DNA of 64,000 bases. Origin: PCPOR2b sp965220385 (GTDB lineage Bacteria; Poribacteria; WGA-4E; PCPOR2b). Made by a program: the position numbers and the translations under genes. The notes beneath the pieces were generated by a model. That model ran no database searches and had not been told where the DNA came from. It was given only the letters and a program-made list of their open reading frames with translations. Position 1 is the first letter of the stretch. Each line of letters starts with the position of its first letter. Below, in pieces: positions 17,379 through 26,388 of this stretch. The stretch covers positions 3,286,001 through 3,350,000 of the forward strand of contig OZ244825.1 in NCBI GenBank assembly GCA_965220385.1, given 5' to 3'.

Positions 17379-19370
17379 TCATGTATCCTTACCGAGAGCC
17401 AATTCGTGTCGTAGGGCATGAACAGTATGTGAGGATTTCCCGTATTCGCCAAATCGCAACTCCAACTCTCCCAGACTTTCCAACGAGCCAACCACTGTAA
17501 CCCAATCACCAATCTGAAGTTCTGTATAACCGTGCGTGATTATGATATATCCAGCACGGCGAGCCGATAGGATTAAGACATCGGACGGTAGACGCAGATC
17601 CCGGACAGCCATACCCGCTAGGTTGGGATTATGGACCTCCAAATCAATAATATCATGGTTCTCCTCCATCCCAAGTAACAGTGATACCGATGATGGCGCC
17701 CGCACAAAATGGTCCAGTAAACTAATGATCGCCGTAGAGGGTCTGACAGTAAACGCACCCAATTCACCGAAACGATCATAATTTGCCAGATCGTTCAATC
17801 GCACAACGAGCGTGTCTGTTCCAAAATGCTCATAGATAAGTTCACAGATGCGGTGATTCTCTTCGTCAGAAAGCATGGTAACAACAGCCCCGGCTTCCCC
17901 CACACCAAATGCTTGGAATTCACCTAACGAAAGAGCGGGCATCGGCTGGGCATCGAAATACGAACTTGTCACATTTTCCATCTCTCCCGTTTGACTGTAT
18001 GCAACCTTTACCTCCCAGTCATGTGCGCGTAGCTGGCGAGCGAGTGCCAACGCTTGACTGTCCGAACCAAAAATGATGGCACTGTGGATCTGGTCTGGCT
18101 CAGATTTCTTGGCACGAGGCCGCGCTTCCTTCACCCAAACGAGCGCCCACTTGAAAAGGGTAGGTCCGATAAGCTGATTCACCACGATGGTCGAAATCAT
18201 CAGTGTGGCGAAAGCTGGGCCCCACGCCGGAAACGCACCTCCGACCTCTTTAGCCAGTCCCAATCCTACGCCAGCTTGGGTGATATAAGCCATCCAGCTG
18301 ACTCTGTTGTGCGTCATTGGATCTCCAGCCAGAACGCCGCCGGTAAAAGAGCCGATGAATATCACTGCAAGACGAACCACCACCAACAGTAGTGTAATTG
18401 GCCAAATATCTGCCAAAATATCCAGAGTAAGTGAGGCGCCGGTCAGTGTAAAAAAGGCGATATAAACCAGCGGTCCCACCTCGTGCAACGTCTTCAGGAA
18501 CTCATCCCGCGCGTCGGTCCTGTTAATCAGCCAGAAACTCCCAATCATGCAAACGAGCAGTGGCTCAATAAACACTTCAAACGGTAGGCTGGCATGGGTG
18601 GCATGGCGAATCCAAATGGTTACGGCAAAGACAGCGTAGCCTGTCAGTAAGATGCCGCCTATCTTCGCGCCGTGAGGGATTCGGCTTGACAGAATGCGTT
18701 GTAAGATTCGTCCAACGACATATCCCCCTGCCACTGCTGCTGTCAATTCAGCGAGTAACAGGACGATGAAAGTCAGATTAAACTGAAGTCCGGTTAGAAG
18801 GGCATCTGCGATAGAGGCATTGACAGCAAACAGGACGATGACCAGGACATCGGTAACAACAGTCACGCCCATGACTGTTTGCGTAAATGGTCCTTTGGCA
18901 CGGAGCTCTTTTATAATCGCAACAGCGGAGGAGGGGGACCGCGCGACCAGAATCGCACCGGCAAGAATAGCGATGGCAACGCGACCTGTAACTGGAAGTC
19001 CCCGCATGAATGGCATAAAATCGGCCAACACAAGCACGGTCAAGCTGCCTAAGATAAAGGTGCTGACAACAATCCCAATGCTTACCAATTTAATACTTCT
19101 AAATCGGCTTCTCAGTTCCTTCAGATACAGTTCACTTCCAGCAACAAAGGCAATAAATGCTAAAGAGAGCTCATCGACAAAGCGTAACCGCTCAGTCGCC
19201 TCTACAGAGATGAAGTCAAATATAAAAGGACCCGCAATTATACCGGTAAAGAGAAACCCGCTGATCAAAGGCAGCTTAAATCTGGTGAAAAACTGTCCAA
19301 TCTGTTTTGAAGCCAATGCGACGAGCGCAAAACCGGCGATAAACATGAACAGGCTTTGATAGGCTGCCAT
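17379..19370 (-). CDS. KefB-type monovalent cation:proton antiporter (CPA2) with TrkA-N and TrkA-C domains
   Basis: 663 residues. The first ~410 hold about 12 hydrophobic segments of the Na+/H+ exchanger fold, beginning FIAGFALVALASKQIGQFF. Residues ~430-560 form a Rossmann-like RCK (TrkA-N) domain starting HSAIIFGSDSQALALARQL, and the last ~80 a TrkA-C domain (VLILSARRAGYIIITHGYTE). Such proteins exchange K+ or Na+ for H+ across the inner membrane, gated by a ligand on the RCK domain. In the RCK domain the usual GxGxxG is altered to FGSDSQA, so NAD binding may be lost. ATG 19370 follows AGGTGAGG. Its stop overlaps the alternative start of the ferritin-like gene. Confidence 0.9.
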   Translation of the reverse strand: MAAYQSLFMFIAGFALVALASKQIGQFFTRFKLPLISGFLFTGIIAGPFIFDFISVEATERLRFVDELSLAFIAFVAGSELYLKELRSRFRSIKLVSIGIVVSTFILGSLTVLVLADFMPFMRGLPVTGRVAIAILAGAILVARSPSSAVAIIKELRAKGPFTQTVMGVTVVTDVLVIVLFAVNASIADALLTGLQFNLTFIVLLLAELTAAVAGGYVVGRILQRILSSRIPHGAKIGGILLTGYAVFAVTIWIRHATHASLPFEVFIEPLLVCMIGSFWLINRTDARDEFLKTLHEVGPLVYIAFFTLTGASLTLDILADIWPITLLLVVVRLAVIFIGSFTGGVLAGDPMTHNRVSWMAYITQAGVGLGLAKEVGGAFPAWGPAFATLMISTIVVNQLIGPTLFKWALVWVKEARPRAKKSEPDQIHSAIIFGSDSQALALARQLRAHDWEVKVAYSQTGEMENVTSSYFDAQPMPALSLGEFQAFGVGEAGAVVTMLSDEENHRICELIYEHFGTDTLVVRLNDLANYDRFGELGAFTVRPSTAIISLLDHFVRAPSSVSLLLGMEENHDIIDLEVHNPNLAGMAVRDLRLPSDVLILSARRAGYIIITHGYTELQIGDWVTVVGSLESLGELELRFGEYGKSSHTVHALRHELALGKDT

Positions 19371-19416
19371 AGTTACCTCACCTCAACGGGATTAACTAAA
19401 GCATTAGCCCGCACTG

Positions 19417-20220
19417 TTAACCCCAATGTCTTGGGTGATCCCGGAGTAAGCTCGGGGGAGTGGAGGAGATAAAAGATGGGAGCGCACTTGGATGCGCTTC
19501 CGTCCACGTCTCCACACCTTTATCGCTTTGTTCATTAGCCTCTTGATTGCGGGCAGCGGTGATGATGACTTTTCCTGCCTGTTCATCACTCATGAATCCA
19601 GTGTTAAGGACAATGTCGTAGTGCTTTGGATCCGCCCAATCAGCATCGTAGTAATGCTTGATATATTGAGCGTGTTGCTTGTCGACAGCCTCAACCTCTC
19701 TCTCCGCCAAGGGATAAACGATGCCTTGTTCGTTCATGACCCGTTCGATACGATCTGCAACGGGTGCAACGAATCGCACGTGAAGCGCATTTGGTTTATC
19801 CGCGAGAATCATCTGGCTGCCACGTCCAACAATGACAACATTGTCCATCTGCCACAGTTTTTCGATGATATGCCGGAAGAATCCCAAGACCTCCGTTTCA
19901 GTAGGGATGAGGTCCTCATCAAATGCCATATCCCTCTCGACAGGATAGCTATCCATCAGAAATTCGGACGGGTAGTAGTAGTAAGGGAAATCCAGGTATC
20001 GTGAAAACTCTGGAACAAAGAGTTTCTTGAGGAACCCCTTCAGTCCATTTTCACACTTCTCGTCGTAGCGACTAACCTGTTGGGCGGTTGTGTTGGCGGC
20101 GCGTGCCACCTCGTTGAGGATATTTTTATCAAAATAGTTATATCCCAAGTCTTGGGCGACCTGCCGGGCAATCTCTGTGCCGCCACTGTAGTATTCTCTG
20201 GAAACTGTAATGACTGCCAT
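19417..20220 (-). CDS. Cytidylate kinase-like family protein
   Basis: 267 residues opening with AVITVSREYYSGGTEIARQ, the P-loop-like start of the cytidylate-kinase-like family, followed by YNYFDKNIL and a VVIVGRGSQMIL strand and the Arg-rich FVAPVADRIERVM segment. The family is a nucleoside-monophosphate-kinase relative of unknown substrate, often found near transport and stress genes. AGGAGG precedes ATG 20220. The last 30 residues are low-complexity and may be an extension. It is 46 bp upstream of the antiporter gene on the same strand, so it is probably in its operon. Confidence 0.8.
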   Translation of the reverse strand: MAVITVSREYYSGGTEIARQVAQDLGYNYFDKNILNEVARAANTTAQQVSRYDEKCENGLKGFLKKLFVPEFSRYLDFPYYYYPSEFLMDSYPVERDMAFDEDLIPTETEVLGFFRHIIEKLWQMDNVVIVGRGSQMILADKPNALHVRFVAPVADRIERVMNEQGIVYPLAEREVEAVDKQHAQYIKHYYDADWADPKHYDIVLNTGFMSDEQAGKVIITAARNQEANEQSDKGVETWTEAHPSALPSFISSTPPSLLRDHPRHWG

Positions 20221-20389
20221 GATCGTTTACCTCCTTTTATAATACTAGGACGCGATAGATACTGCATCCAGATTGTGTTTAACCTTGCTGTGGTGCTTGT
20301 TGAGTTTTCCGCCTAAGTACTGATGTTCAATTTTACTGCTTCGTCGCTCTCTTTAGATTAGAAGAGGCAGACGTTGAAGTTACGCTTAT

Positions 20390-20605
20390 CTAAGCAATGT
20401 CCTCCGCTTCATGCCTTGGACTGCCAAATGGAATCGCCGTATCCTCAAAGATTTCCCACATTGGGGGTTGCATCAACTGATGTGCAACATCAACTCCTTC
20501 ACGATACTCCTGAAGGATCTCATAGGTCAGTCGATCTATCGTATCATTTAATCCATCCTCAAAACCGTTCAGTTTGAGCCTTAAAGACGCTTCACCCCAT
20601 AGCAT
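20390..20605 (-). CDS. Small protein of unknown function (71 aa)
   Basis: Start set at ATG 20605 because AAGGAGG lies 8 bases upstream; the frame runs 13 codons further but without a ribosome site. The sequence is acidic and largely helical (MLWGEASLRLKLNGFEDGL, then IDRLTYEILQEYREG), with a Pro/Trp segment near the end. I recognise no domain. It begins 44 bases after the receiver protein gene and a 169-bp gap follows it, so it is likely the last gene of the ferritin-receiver transcript. Confidence 0.6.
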   Translation of the reverse strand: MLWGEASLRLKLNGFEDGLNDTIDRLTYEILQEYREGVDVAHQLMQPPMWEIFEDTAIPFGSPRHEAEDIA

Positions 20606-20648
20606 GTCAATGTCCTCCTTGTTTTTTTGATGTTTGTCTTTCAACCAG

Positions 20649-21230
20649 CTACCTTTTTTCTACAAGCGAATCGACACGCTTGACAAGTTCCGTGTAATCA
20701 AAGGGTTTGTCAAGGTAGTCCGCACAACCGATGCGCTTTAATTCACGAAATAGTGATCGATTTCCATAGGCGGTGATGAGCAAAACAGGTATCTTGATTT
20801 TCAGATAATGCAACTCATCAATCAACTGAAGTCCGGTTAAACCGGGTAGCCGAAGATCCGTGATGAGTAGATCTACCGGGTGACCGTTCTCTCGTGCCGC
20901 CAATATTTCTTCTAATGCTTGTTGCCCCTCCGCAGCGGTTGTGACCTGATAATTCGCAGATTCCAGAATAAACGCAAGGGTGTTAAGCATGTTCTGTTCG
21001 TCATCAACGACGAGGATATGTTCCTTTGCCATATTCTCCATGTAGACCGTTACAGGCAAAGGACTCGGTTGGACGGCGGGACTGAGACCGGATTCCGCAG
21101 GGGCAAGCTCCTTGCGTCCCCCGGACGCTCCAAATTGTGACTCGATCCCGTAGGATTCCGCTCTATCAACTTCACCAATCCTTGTGCAGAATAGTGCTTC
21201 CTGACCGAGAGTTTGCGTTAGAGTCTCCAT
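20649..21230 (-). CDS. Single-domain response regulator with N-terminal linker
   Basis: I prefer ATG 21230 (AGGA upstream); GTG 21278 is also in frame. About 193 residues: a 67-residue Gly/Pro-rich leader of no recognised fold, then a CheY-like receiver (MAKEHILVVDDE onward) with acidic pair D76-D77, phospho-acceptor D125 (LLITDLRLPG), T153 (LITAYG) and K175 (YLDKPF). There is no DNA-binding or enzymatic output domain, so it should act by protein contact. No histidine kinase is encoded nearby. Part of the leader is encoded by a palindrome-like sequence (21100-21121), suggesting that a repeat was captured in the frame. It follows the ferritin gene directly. Confidence 0.82.
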   Translation of the reverse strand: METLTQTLGQEALFCTRIGEVDRAESYGIESQFGASGGRKELAPAESGLSPAVQPSPLPVTVYMENMAKEHILVVDDEQNMLNTLAFILESANYQVTTAAEGQQALEEILAARENGHPVDLLITDLRLPGLTGLQLIDELHYLKIKIPVLLITAYGNRSLFRELKRIGCADYLDKPFDYTELVKRVDSLVEKR

Positions 21231-21280
21231 AATTCTTCCTGTGTTGTCTGAGGTTCCTGTTAAAAAAGCCAAATCCACGC

Positions 21281-21775
21281 TTAGTCGTCGCTCTCGCGTT
21301 CGCCTAACTCCTTGTCTAACAGATAAAGCGCCGTCCCCTGATCACCGATCATTTTTAGCTGATCCAGTACCTGACGGGCTTGCTTCTCCTCTTCGACCTG
21401 CTCCGAAATAAACCATTGCAGCTCCACCTGCATGGGGTAATCTTTTTCTTGGACCGCTAGTTCGTAGAACCGATCAATGGTCTCTGTTACGTGGCTCTCA
21501 TGCTGCATGACCTGCTGGAAAGCATCTGTTGGAGACTGAAATTCTATAGGCGGTTGAGCAATCGCTTCGAAGGTTGCCTGTCCGTTCCTGTCGTGGAGGT
21601 AGTCGAACAACCTCATCCCGTGTGTCCGTTCCTCCTCGCCTTGTAACCGCATCCAATGCGCGAAACCACCTAAATTAAGCGATTCAAAGTAGGCTGACAC
21701 CGACAGGTAAAAGTAGGAGGAGTAAAATTCGTGGTTAATCTGTTTGTTCAACGCTTTCTGAATTACTAGATTCAA
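21281..21775 (-). CDS. ftnA: Bacterial non-haem ferritin
   Basis: 164 residues, the usual ferritin length, starting at TTG 21775 with AAGGAG 8 bases upstream. Four-helix bundle with ferroxidase ligands E16 and Y23 area (NHEFYSSYFYLSV), the EEERTHGMRLFDY helix (E..H) and the later QVELQWFISEQVEEE helix with E and Q ligands. It oxidises Fe(II) and stores Fe(III) in a 24-mer shell in the cytosol. It is first in a minus-strand group with a receiver protein; the joint presence of a second ferritin-like gene and a K+/H+ antiporter suggests a stress-response module. Regulation is not visible. Confidence 0.93.
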   Translation of the reverse strand: MNLVIQKALNKQINHEFYSSYFYLSVSAYFESLNLGGFAHWMRLQGEEERTHGMRLFDYLHDRNGQATFEAIAQPPIEFQSPTDAFQQVMQHESHVTETIDRFYELAVQEKDYPMQVELQWFISEQVEEEKQARQVLDQLKMIGDQGTALYLLDKELGERESDD

Positions 21776-22258
21776 CGTGGTTTCTCCTTCCTGTTTTTTG
21801 GATTCTTCTCAACACATCTGTCATAACTATATGCAAAATAGCTGCCAAAATGTGCCAAGATGAGAATATACACACTCTTAGCATCTATATCACACCGGAG
21901 ACAATCACGTAGAAACCGCTCTATTTACTGCTTTCAAGCGTTACACGGGATTGCTGTGAACTCGGATAGATACCACTAATTGATATAAATAGGGTCTGGA
22001 GGAAAGAACTGAAAGGGGTGAAACGGATGGGAGCGTATTTTTGAGATAGATGGCTCGCAAACCCTTTGAAAATCAAGGTCTAAAGCGAAAGAAACAGATG
22101 TTTCTGCAAGACACAAATGTTTCACCCCCTTGGAAAATGCTGGGAGCAGATTCTAAAAAAATATATGTCTCCGCAATCAAATCGTGTTATAATCAGCTTT
22201 CGTAAGTTCCGATGGAGTTTGTATTTCGCATTTCGACAGTGTCCCCAGAGGGAGAGCC
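21776..22258. other. 483-bp divergent intergenic region
   Basis: This region lies between ferritin (minus) and RraA (plus). I see no convincing gene; the 62-codon frame at 22117-22305 overlaps the RraA start and has no family features. A TATAAT at 22190-22195 lacks a good -35. The centre is purine-rich (around 22010-22110) without a strong palindrome. Promoters for both genes are expected here but cannot be pinned down. Confidence 0.45.
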
Positions 22259-22996
22259 ATGAATCCAGTCCAAACAATTTCAGCCGAAGAATTAGAATTG
22301 CTTAAAGCCGTAGACACGCCCACAATTTGTAACGTTATAGAACTTTTTGATGTGCGTCCCCGCAACGTGGGCTATATGGATGACCGCATCCAATCCTGTT
22401 TCCCAGAAATGCCGCCGATGGTTGGGTATGCGACAACGGCGACGCTTTCTACCGGTAATCCGCCGCGTGAAGGGGAGACCTACGCCGGTATGGATAGCCA
22501 GATCGCACAGATCAACTCGATTCCTGAACCCCGTGTGGTTGTCTTCCAAGATCTTGATGTTCCATCCGCTGCGGCGACCTTTGGCGAAGTAATGTGCATG
22601 ACCTATCAGACCTTCGGTTGCGCAGGACTGGTCACGAGCGGTGCCGGTCGAGACTTAGATCAGGTGCGGGAGATCAATTTCCCCACCTTCACGAGCGGGA
22701 CCAACCCCTCTCACGGCTACCACCAAATAGCGGATGTGAACATCCCAGTGCATGTCGGCGGGACTACGGTCTACCCCGGGGACTTGATACATGGGGATTG
22801 CAACGGCGTAACGACTATTCCGAACCATATTGCCGGTAGTGTTGCGCATCTGTGCGCGGAATATATAGAAGCCGAGGGCTATGTGCTCGACTTTCTTAAA
22901 ACTGGGGAGCGTGACTTGGCGGGGTGGCAGTCAGCGCGGGCTGCATCTGCAGAGAAGATGGCTGAACTCCGAAAACGCGCGCTGGATTCGTTATGA
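22259..22996 (+). CDS. RraA-like protein (dimethylmenaquinone methyltransferase/HMG-aldolase fold)
   Basis: 245 residues. The RraA fold motifs are visible: FGEV (108-111), SGAGRD (127-132, with the Arg-Asp that bind substrate and metal in HMG/CHA aldolases) and GDLIHGDCNGVTTIP near residue 180. Members are class II pyruvate aldolases, RNase E inhibitors or proteins of unknown role. The Asp of the usual GDxxxxDxDGV is partly changed to Cys-Asn, so catalysis may differ. GGGAG lies 5 bases before ATG 22259. Its stop overlaps the start of the ATP-grasp gene (ATGA), a strong sign of translational coupling. Confidence 0.85.
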   Translation: MNPVQTISAEELELLKAVDTPTICNVIELFDVRPRNVGYMDDRIQSCFPEMPPMVGYATTATLSTGNPPREGETYAGMDSQIAQINSIPEPRVVVFQDLDVPSAAATFGEVMCMTYQTFGCAGLVTSGAGRDLDQVREINFPTFTSGTNPSHGYHQIADVNIPVHVGGTTVYPGDLIHGDCNGVTTIPNHIAGSVAHLCAEYIEAEGYVLDFLKTGERDLAGWQSARAASAEKMAELRKRALDSL

Positions 22997-23928
22997 AAAT
23001 CGGATTGCTCTATGAACCCGCGTACTGGTTCCTGTTAGCGGACCTGGTTCGCGGGCTTGAGCATGAGATTAGGCTTGCTGGAGGGCAGAGTTATCGACTG
23101 ACCTCGGCAACGCTCGGTCAGACGGACGTAGATTTGGTCTATGTATTACCCTGCGATGAGCTTGAAACACTGAAGCAGATTGAAGCGGAACGACTTGTCA
23201 TCAATTCAGTGCGATCGCAGGAGATTGCCATTGATAAAATAGCAACTTCTCAGCTTATTATTGAAAACAACCTACCGACACCTGAGACAACCATCTCCCA
23301 GACCCCCGATGCAGTGATAGAAATATTAGACCGCTACGGAATCGCGTTACTGAAATCAACAAACCTATGCGGCGGTGCAGGGCATCGGATCTTACGGCGT
23401 GAGGGAGGAATGATAACTACACGGAGGCGGGATCGGACCTATCAGGTCGCTTTTGGAGAGTGCAACCGTATCCTTAATCAGACGCTGGTGCTTGCACCGC
23501 CCTACTATGTGCAACAGTTCATCGGCACAGCTGCACAAACCAATGACCGTGTCTATCGTATGTATGTTGTCGGGAACAAAGTGGCTATGGGCACATTACG
23601 CGTGAAGGAGGGCGTTGATACGGCTGAAGCGTCGATTATTAACGCTGCCACGGGAGCGCGTTATGAATTCCTACAAACACTTGATGAAGAGATGGTATCA
23701 TTTGCTCTGCGTTTGGCGGATCTGATTGGGTTTGAGATTGGTGTCGTTGATTTGTTGTGCGATCCGTCAGAACGTCCACTGCTCATCGAAGCCGACTGCG
23801 ATGGTCGCCATCTGTTCATCTGCCGAAAATTCCAAGAGGTCCCCGGATACAGCAGTCTCTACAATTTTAATGCACATCTTGTCAAACGACTTGCGGAAAT
23901 TGCGGATGGTGCTCCGCACCGCCAATGA
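22993..23928 (+). CDS. ATP-grasp (RimK-like) ligase of unknown substrate
   Basis: 311 residues. The N-terminal ~90 form a pre-ATP-grasp-like alpha/beta region (MKIGLLYEPAYWFLLADLVR), then ATP-binding segments: ALLKSTNLCGGAGHRILRR (Lys plus glycine-rich loop), PPYYVQQFIG (hinge), DRVYRMYVVGNKV, and the C-terminal metal-binding IGVVDLLCD ... PLLIEADCDGRHLFI (Asp/Glu ligands). These enzymes join a carboxylate to an amine or thiol through an acyl phosphate. The start overlaps the RraA stop by 4 bases and the PhyH gene follows 25 bp later, so RraA, ligase and dioxygenase probably act in one pathway on a carboxylic acid. The product is not deducible. Confidence 0.82.
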   Translation: MKIGLLYEPAYWFLLADLVRGLEHEIRLAGGQSYRLTSATLGQTDVDLVYVLPCDELETLKQIEAERLVINSVRSQEIAIDKIATSQLIIENNLPTPETTISQTPDAVIEILDRYGIALLKSTNLCGGAGHRILRREGGMITTRRRDRTYQVAFGECNRILNQTLVLAPPYYVQQFIGTAAQTNDRVYRMYVVGNKVAMGTLRVKEGVDTAEASIINAATGARYEFLQTLDEEMVSFALRLADLIGFEIGVVDLLCDPSERPLLIEADCDGRHLFICRKFQEVPGYSSLYNFNAHLVKRLAEIADGAPHRQ

Positions 23929-23953
23929 TGAATAATGCTCAAGGAGATTTGAT

Positions 23954-24784
23954 ATGACCCAACAAGAACAGCAAACCTTCTTTGAAGAAGAGGGCTACCT
24001 CGTCGTAGAGAATCTACTATCGCCAGAAGAATTGGTAGAATGTCAGGCTGAAATTCTACGCCTACACAAACTGGCCGCCGAACTGGAAGCGAAGGACGAG
24101 AATGGTCACTTTCAACGTGAACCTTATGCCAAAAATGAGTCACAAGAAATGGCCACCCACGGTGCCGCGGATGATAGACTTCCGGTACTAAGAAAAGCCG
24201 AAAACACCCGCCAATATTCGGATGTATTTCGTCGCCTCTCAGTCCATCCGAAGCTGATCCAAGTTGTGCAAAAGCTCCTTGGACCCGATCTCTTGCTGTT
24301 CAGAAGTACATTGATGTTCAAGCCAGCATTCCACGGCTCCGCACACGGCATCCATCAGGATTCCGCGTATTGGCCCATGGAGCCGCCGAAGTTGGTGACG
24401 GTGAGCATTGCACTCAACGACGCCACACCTGAGAATGGATGTTTTCAGGTGATTCCCCAGAGCCACAAATGGGGGCTGCAGTCTTGGGGACATATCGCTC
24501 GCGAACAGGATGAATCTCTGACAGACCATGAGGATCGCGATTTTTCAGGACAGATTGAGGTCCCCCTGTCTGCGGGGAGTGCGCTGTTTTTCCACAGCCT
24601 CATGGCGCACGGTTCCGGACCGAACCGCTCACCAAATCCGAGGAACACCGCACTTTACGCATACTTCTCGCCGCAAGTCCGTTATGTACCACGCAACGGC
24701 AAGCCGGAACGGAAGTCGTTTCCAGTCGCCGCCGGGCTTGATGGCAAAGAGGAACTGACGCTCGTGGCTGAAGGTGCTAAGTAG
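23954..24784 (+). CDS. Phytanoyl-CoA dioxygenase (PhyH) family protein
   Basis: 276 residues with CAAGGAG 7 bases before ATG 23954. Iron ligands H134-Q-D136 (GIHQDSAYW) and H219 (MAHGSGPN), with R230 (PRNTALY) for 2-oxoglutarate. N-terminus FFEEEGYLVVENLLSPEEL is typical. It is a cytosolic Fe(II)/2-oxoglutarate hydroxylase. The gene is the last of a close trio with RraA and ATP-grasp. It is not especially similar to the PhyH pair at 27221 and 56103, so it probably has a different substrate. Confidence 0.9.
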   Translation: MTQQEQQTFFEEEGYLVVENLLSPEELVECQAEILRLHKLAAELEAKDENGHFQREPYAKNESQEMATHGAADDRLPVLRKAENTRQYSDVFRRLSVHPKLIQVVQKLLGPDLLLFRSTLMFKPAFHGSAHGIHQDSAYWPMEPPKLVTVSIALNDATPENGCFQVIPQSHKWGLQSWGHIAREQDESLTDHEDRDFSGQIEVPLSAGSALFFHSLMAHGSGPNRSPNPRNTALYAYFSPQVRYVPRNGKPERKSFPVAAGLDGKEELTLVAEGAK

Positions 24785-24855
24785 GCACCGAAGCGCGAAA
24801 CATAATTATAGTGGATTCTAAAAATAATATAGGCACTTTCGCTCCCCATGTTTGG

Positions 24856-24912
24856 TAGGCGCTGTTCCCGATTGATCGGGACGCGCCTATTCGGTGCGGT
24901 TAGAAACCGCAC
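24856..24912. repeat. Compound dispersed hairpins
   Basis: Two adjacent hairpins: TAGGCGC (24856-24862) pairs with GCGCCTA (24883-24889) and encloses TCCCGATTGATCGGGA (24866-24881); then GTGCGGTT (24894-24901) pairs with AACCGCAC (24905-24912). The inner CCCGAT..ATCGGG core is shared with repeats at 10104, 15212 and 44449. It lies between the PhyH and M20 genes. Confidence 0.65.
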
Positions 24913-24969
24913 CCACCGGGGGTGATAGCTCCACCCAACTATCTAATTAAAAAAGAAATAGGAGAACCG

Positions 24970-26349
24970 ATGGCGAATTGGGAAAATTATCTGGAAAGCA
25001 ACAAGTCTCGATTCTTGGATGAGATGCTGGACTTCATCCGTATTCCGAGTATCTCCGCACTATCCGAACACGCCGGCGATATTCAGCGCGCTGGTGAATG
25101 GGTTGCAAACCGTATGAACGCCGCTGGCATCGAAGGGGTCCGCAGCCTGCCGACCGATGGACCTCCGGTGGTCTACGGCGAATGGCTACACGCTCCGGAC
25201 AAACCGACCATCTTGATCTATGGTCACTTTGATACGCAGCCTGTTGATCCGGTAGAGCTTTGGTCTGACCCACCCTTTGAGCCAGTTGTACGGGATGGAA
25301 GGGTGTACGCACGCGGCTCCTCAGATGACAAAGGAAACATGCTTATCCCCATCCTCGCCACCGAAGCGATGCTGAAGGCAGAGGGAAGCCTACCAGTCAA
25401 TCTGAAATTCTTCTTTGAAGGTGAGGAGGAGATCGGTAGTGGGCATCTCCCGGACACGATAGATTCCTATAAGGAATTATTGGCTTGTAATCTGGTAGTC
25501 AGCGCCGACGGGTTGCAGTGGCGTGAGGACCAACCCTCACTGCTTGTTGGGTTCAAGGGACTATGTGCGCTGCAGATTGATGTGGTGGGCCCCAATGTAG
25601 ATCTGCATTCTGGAATTTATGGCGGTACTGTCCAAAATCCGATTCATGCCCTCGTGCGTCTCTTAGATTCTATGCGGAGTCCGGCAGGCGATGTGTTAGT
25701 CGAAGGTTTCTATGACGACGTAGGCCCACTTTCCGCTGCGGACCGAGAGCAGATTGCAGATATCGGTCACGACGAGACCGAGTATAGGGAACAACTCGGT
25801 GTGGATCGCCTCTTCGGTGAGCCGGGCTATACGGCACTCGAACGAGCATGGGTTCGCCCAACACTGGAACTGAATGGCATCTGGGGTGGTTTTCAGGGCG
25901 AGGGCAGTAAAACTGTCATTCCGAGTGAAGCCCACGCGAAAATCACCTGCCGTTTGGTGCCGGATCAGAACCCGAACAAGATTTTGGAGCAGCTCACCGC
26001 TCACATCGAAAAATACACGCCACCGGGGGTGAAGATAAGCACCACGCCAAAAGCTGCGCCCTCCTCGGCATACCGAATACCGGACGATCATCCGGGGAAT
26101 CAAGCGGCTTACGCTGTGCTCGAAGAGGTGTACGGAAAAACGCCGTACTACACCCGACTGGGCGGTACCCTTCCGGTATGCCGTCTTTTCCTGGATAAAT
26201 TAGATGTCTATACGGTGACCTTCGCCTTCGGCTTGGAGGATGAAAATGCGCACGCCCCAGACGAATTTTTCCGGATCAGCAGCTTTGAGGGTGGACAGAA
26301 AGCCTATTGCAAACTGTTAGAGCGACTCAGTGAACAGGAAGGACTGTAA
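24970..26349 (+). CDS. M20 family metallopeptidase (dipeptidase)
   Basis: Start set at ATG 24970 with AGGAG 5 bases upstream; GTG 24922 is in frame but reads through repeat-derived sequence. 459 residues. Two-zinc site: H86-x-D88 (YGHFDTQ), bridging D119 (RGSSDDKGN), catalytic/metal acids in EGEEE (150-154) and D180 (VSADG). An inserted dimerisation domain follows (VGFKGLCALQIDVVG). It is a cytosolic peptidase of the dipeptidase/CNDP-like branch that cleaves dipeptides or N-acyl amino acids. It precedes an SDR gene by 39 bp on the same strand. Confidence 0.92.
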   Translation: MANWENYLESNKSRFLDEMLDFIRIPSISALSEHAGDIQRAGEWVANRMNAAGIEGVRSLPTDGPPVVYGEWLHAPDKPTILIYGHFDTQPVDPVELWSDPPFEPVVRDGRVYARGSSDDKGNMLIPILATEAMLKAEGSLPVNLKFFFEGEEEIGSGHLPDTIDSYKELLACNLVVSADGLQWREDQPSLLVGFKGLCALQIDVVGPNVDLHSGIYGGTVQNPIHALVRLLDSMRSPAGDVLVEGFYDDVGPLSAADREQIADIGHDETEYREQLGVDRLFGEPGYTALERAWVRPTLELNGIWGGFQGEGSKTVIPSEAHAKITCRLVPDQNPNKILEQLTAHIEKYTPPGVKISTTPKAAPSSAYRIPDDHPGNQAAYAVLEEVYGKTPYYTRLGGTLPVCRLFLDKLDVYTVTFAFGLEDENAHAPDEFFRISSFEGGQKAYCKLLERLSEQEGL

Positions 26350-26388
26350 GGCTCTGCGCTCGGATGTAATTAGGAAGGAGCAGAAACT

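Noticed and set aside
22117..22305. 62-codon frame upstream of RraA
   Set aside because: Overlaps the RraA start, no family similarity, no Shine-Dalgarno.
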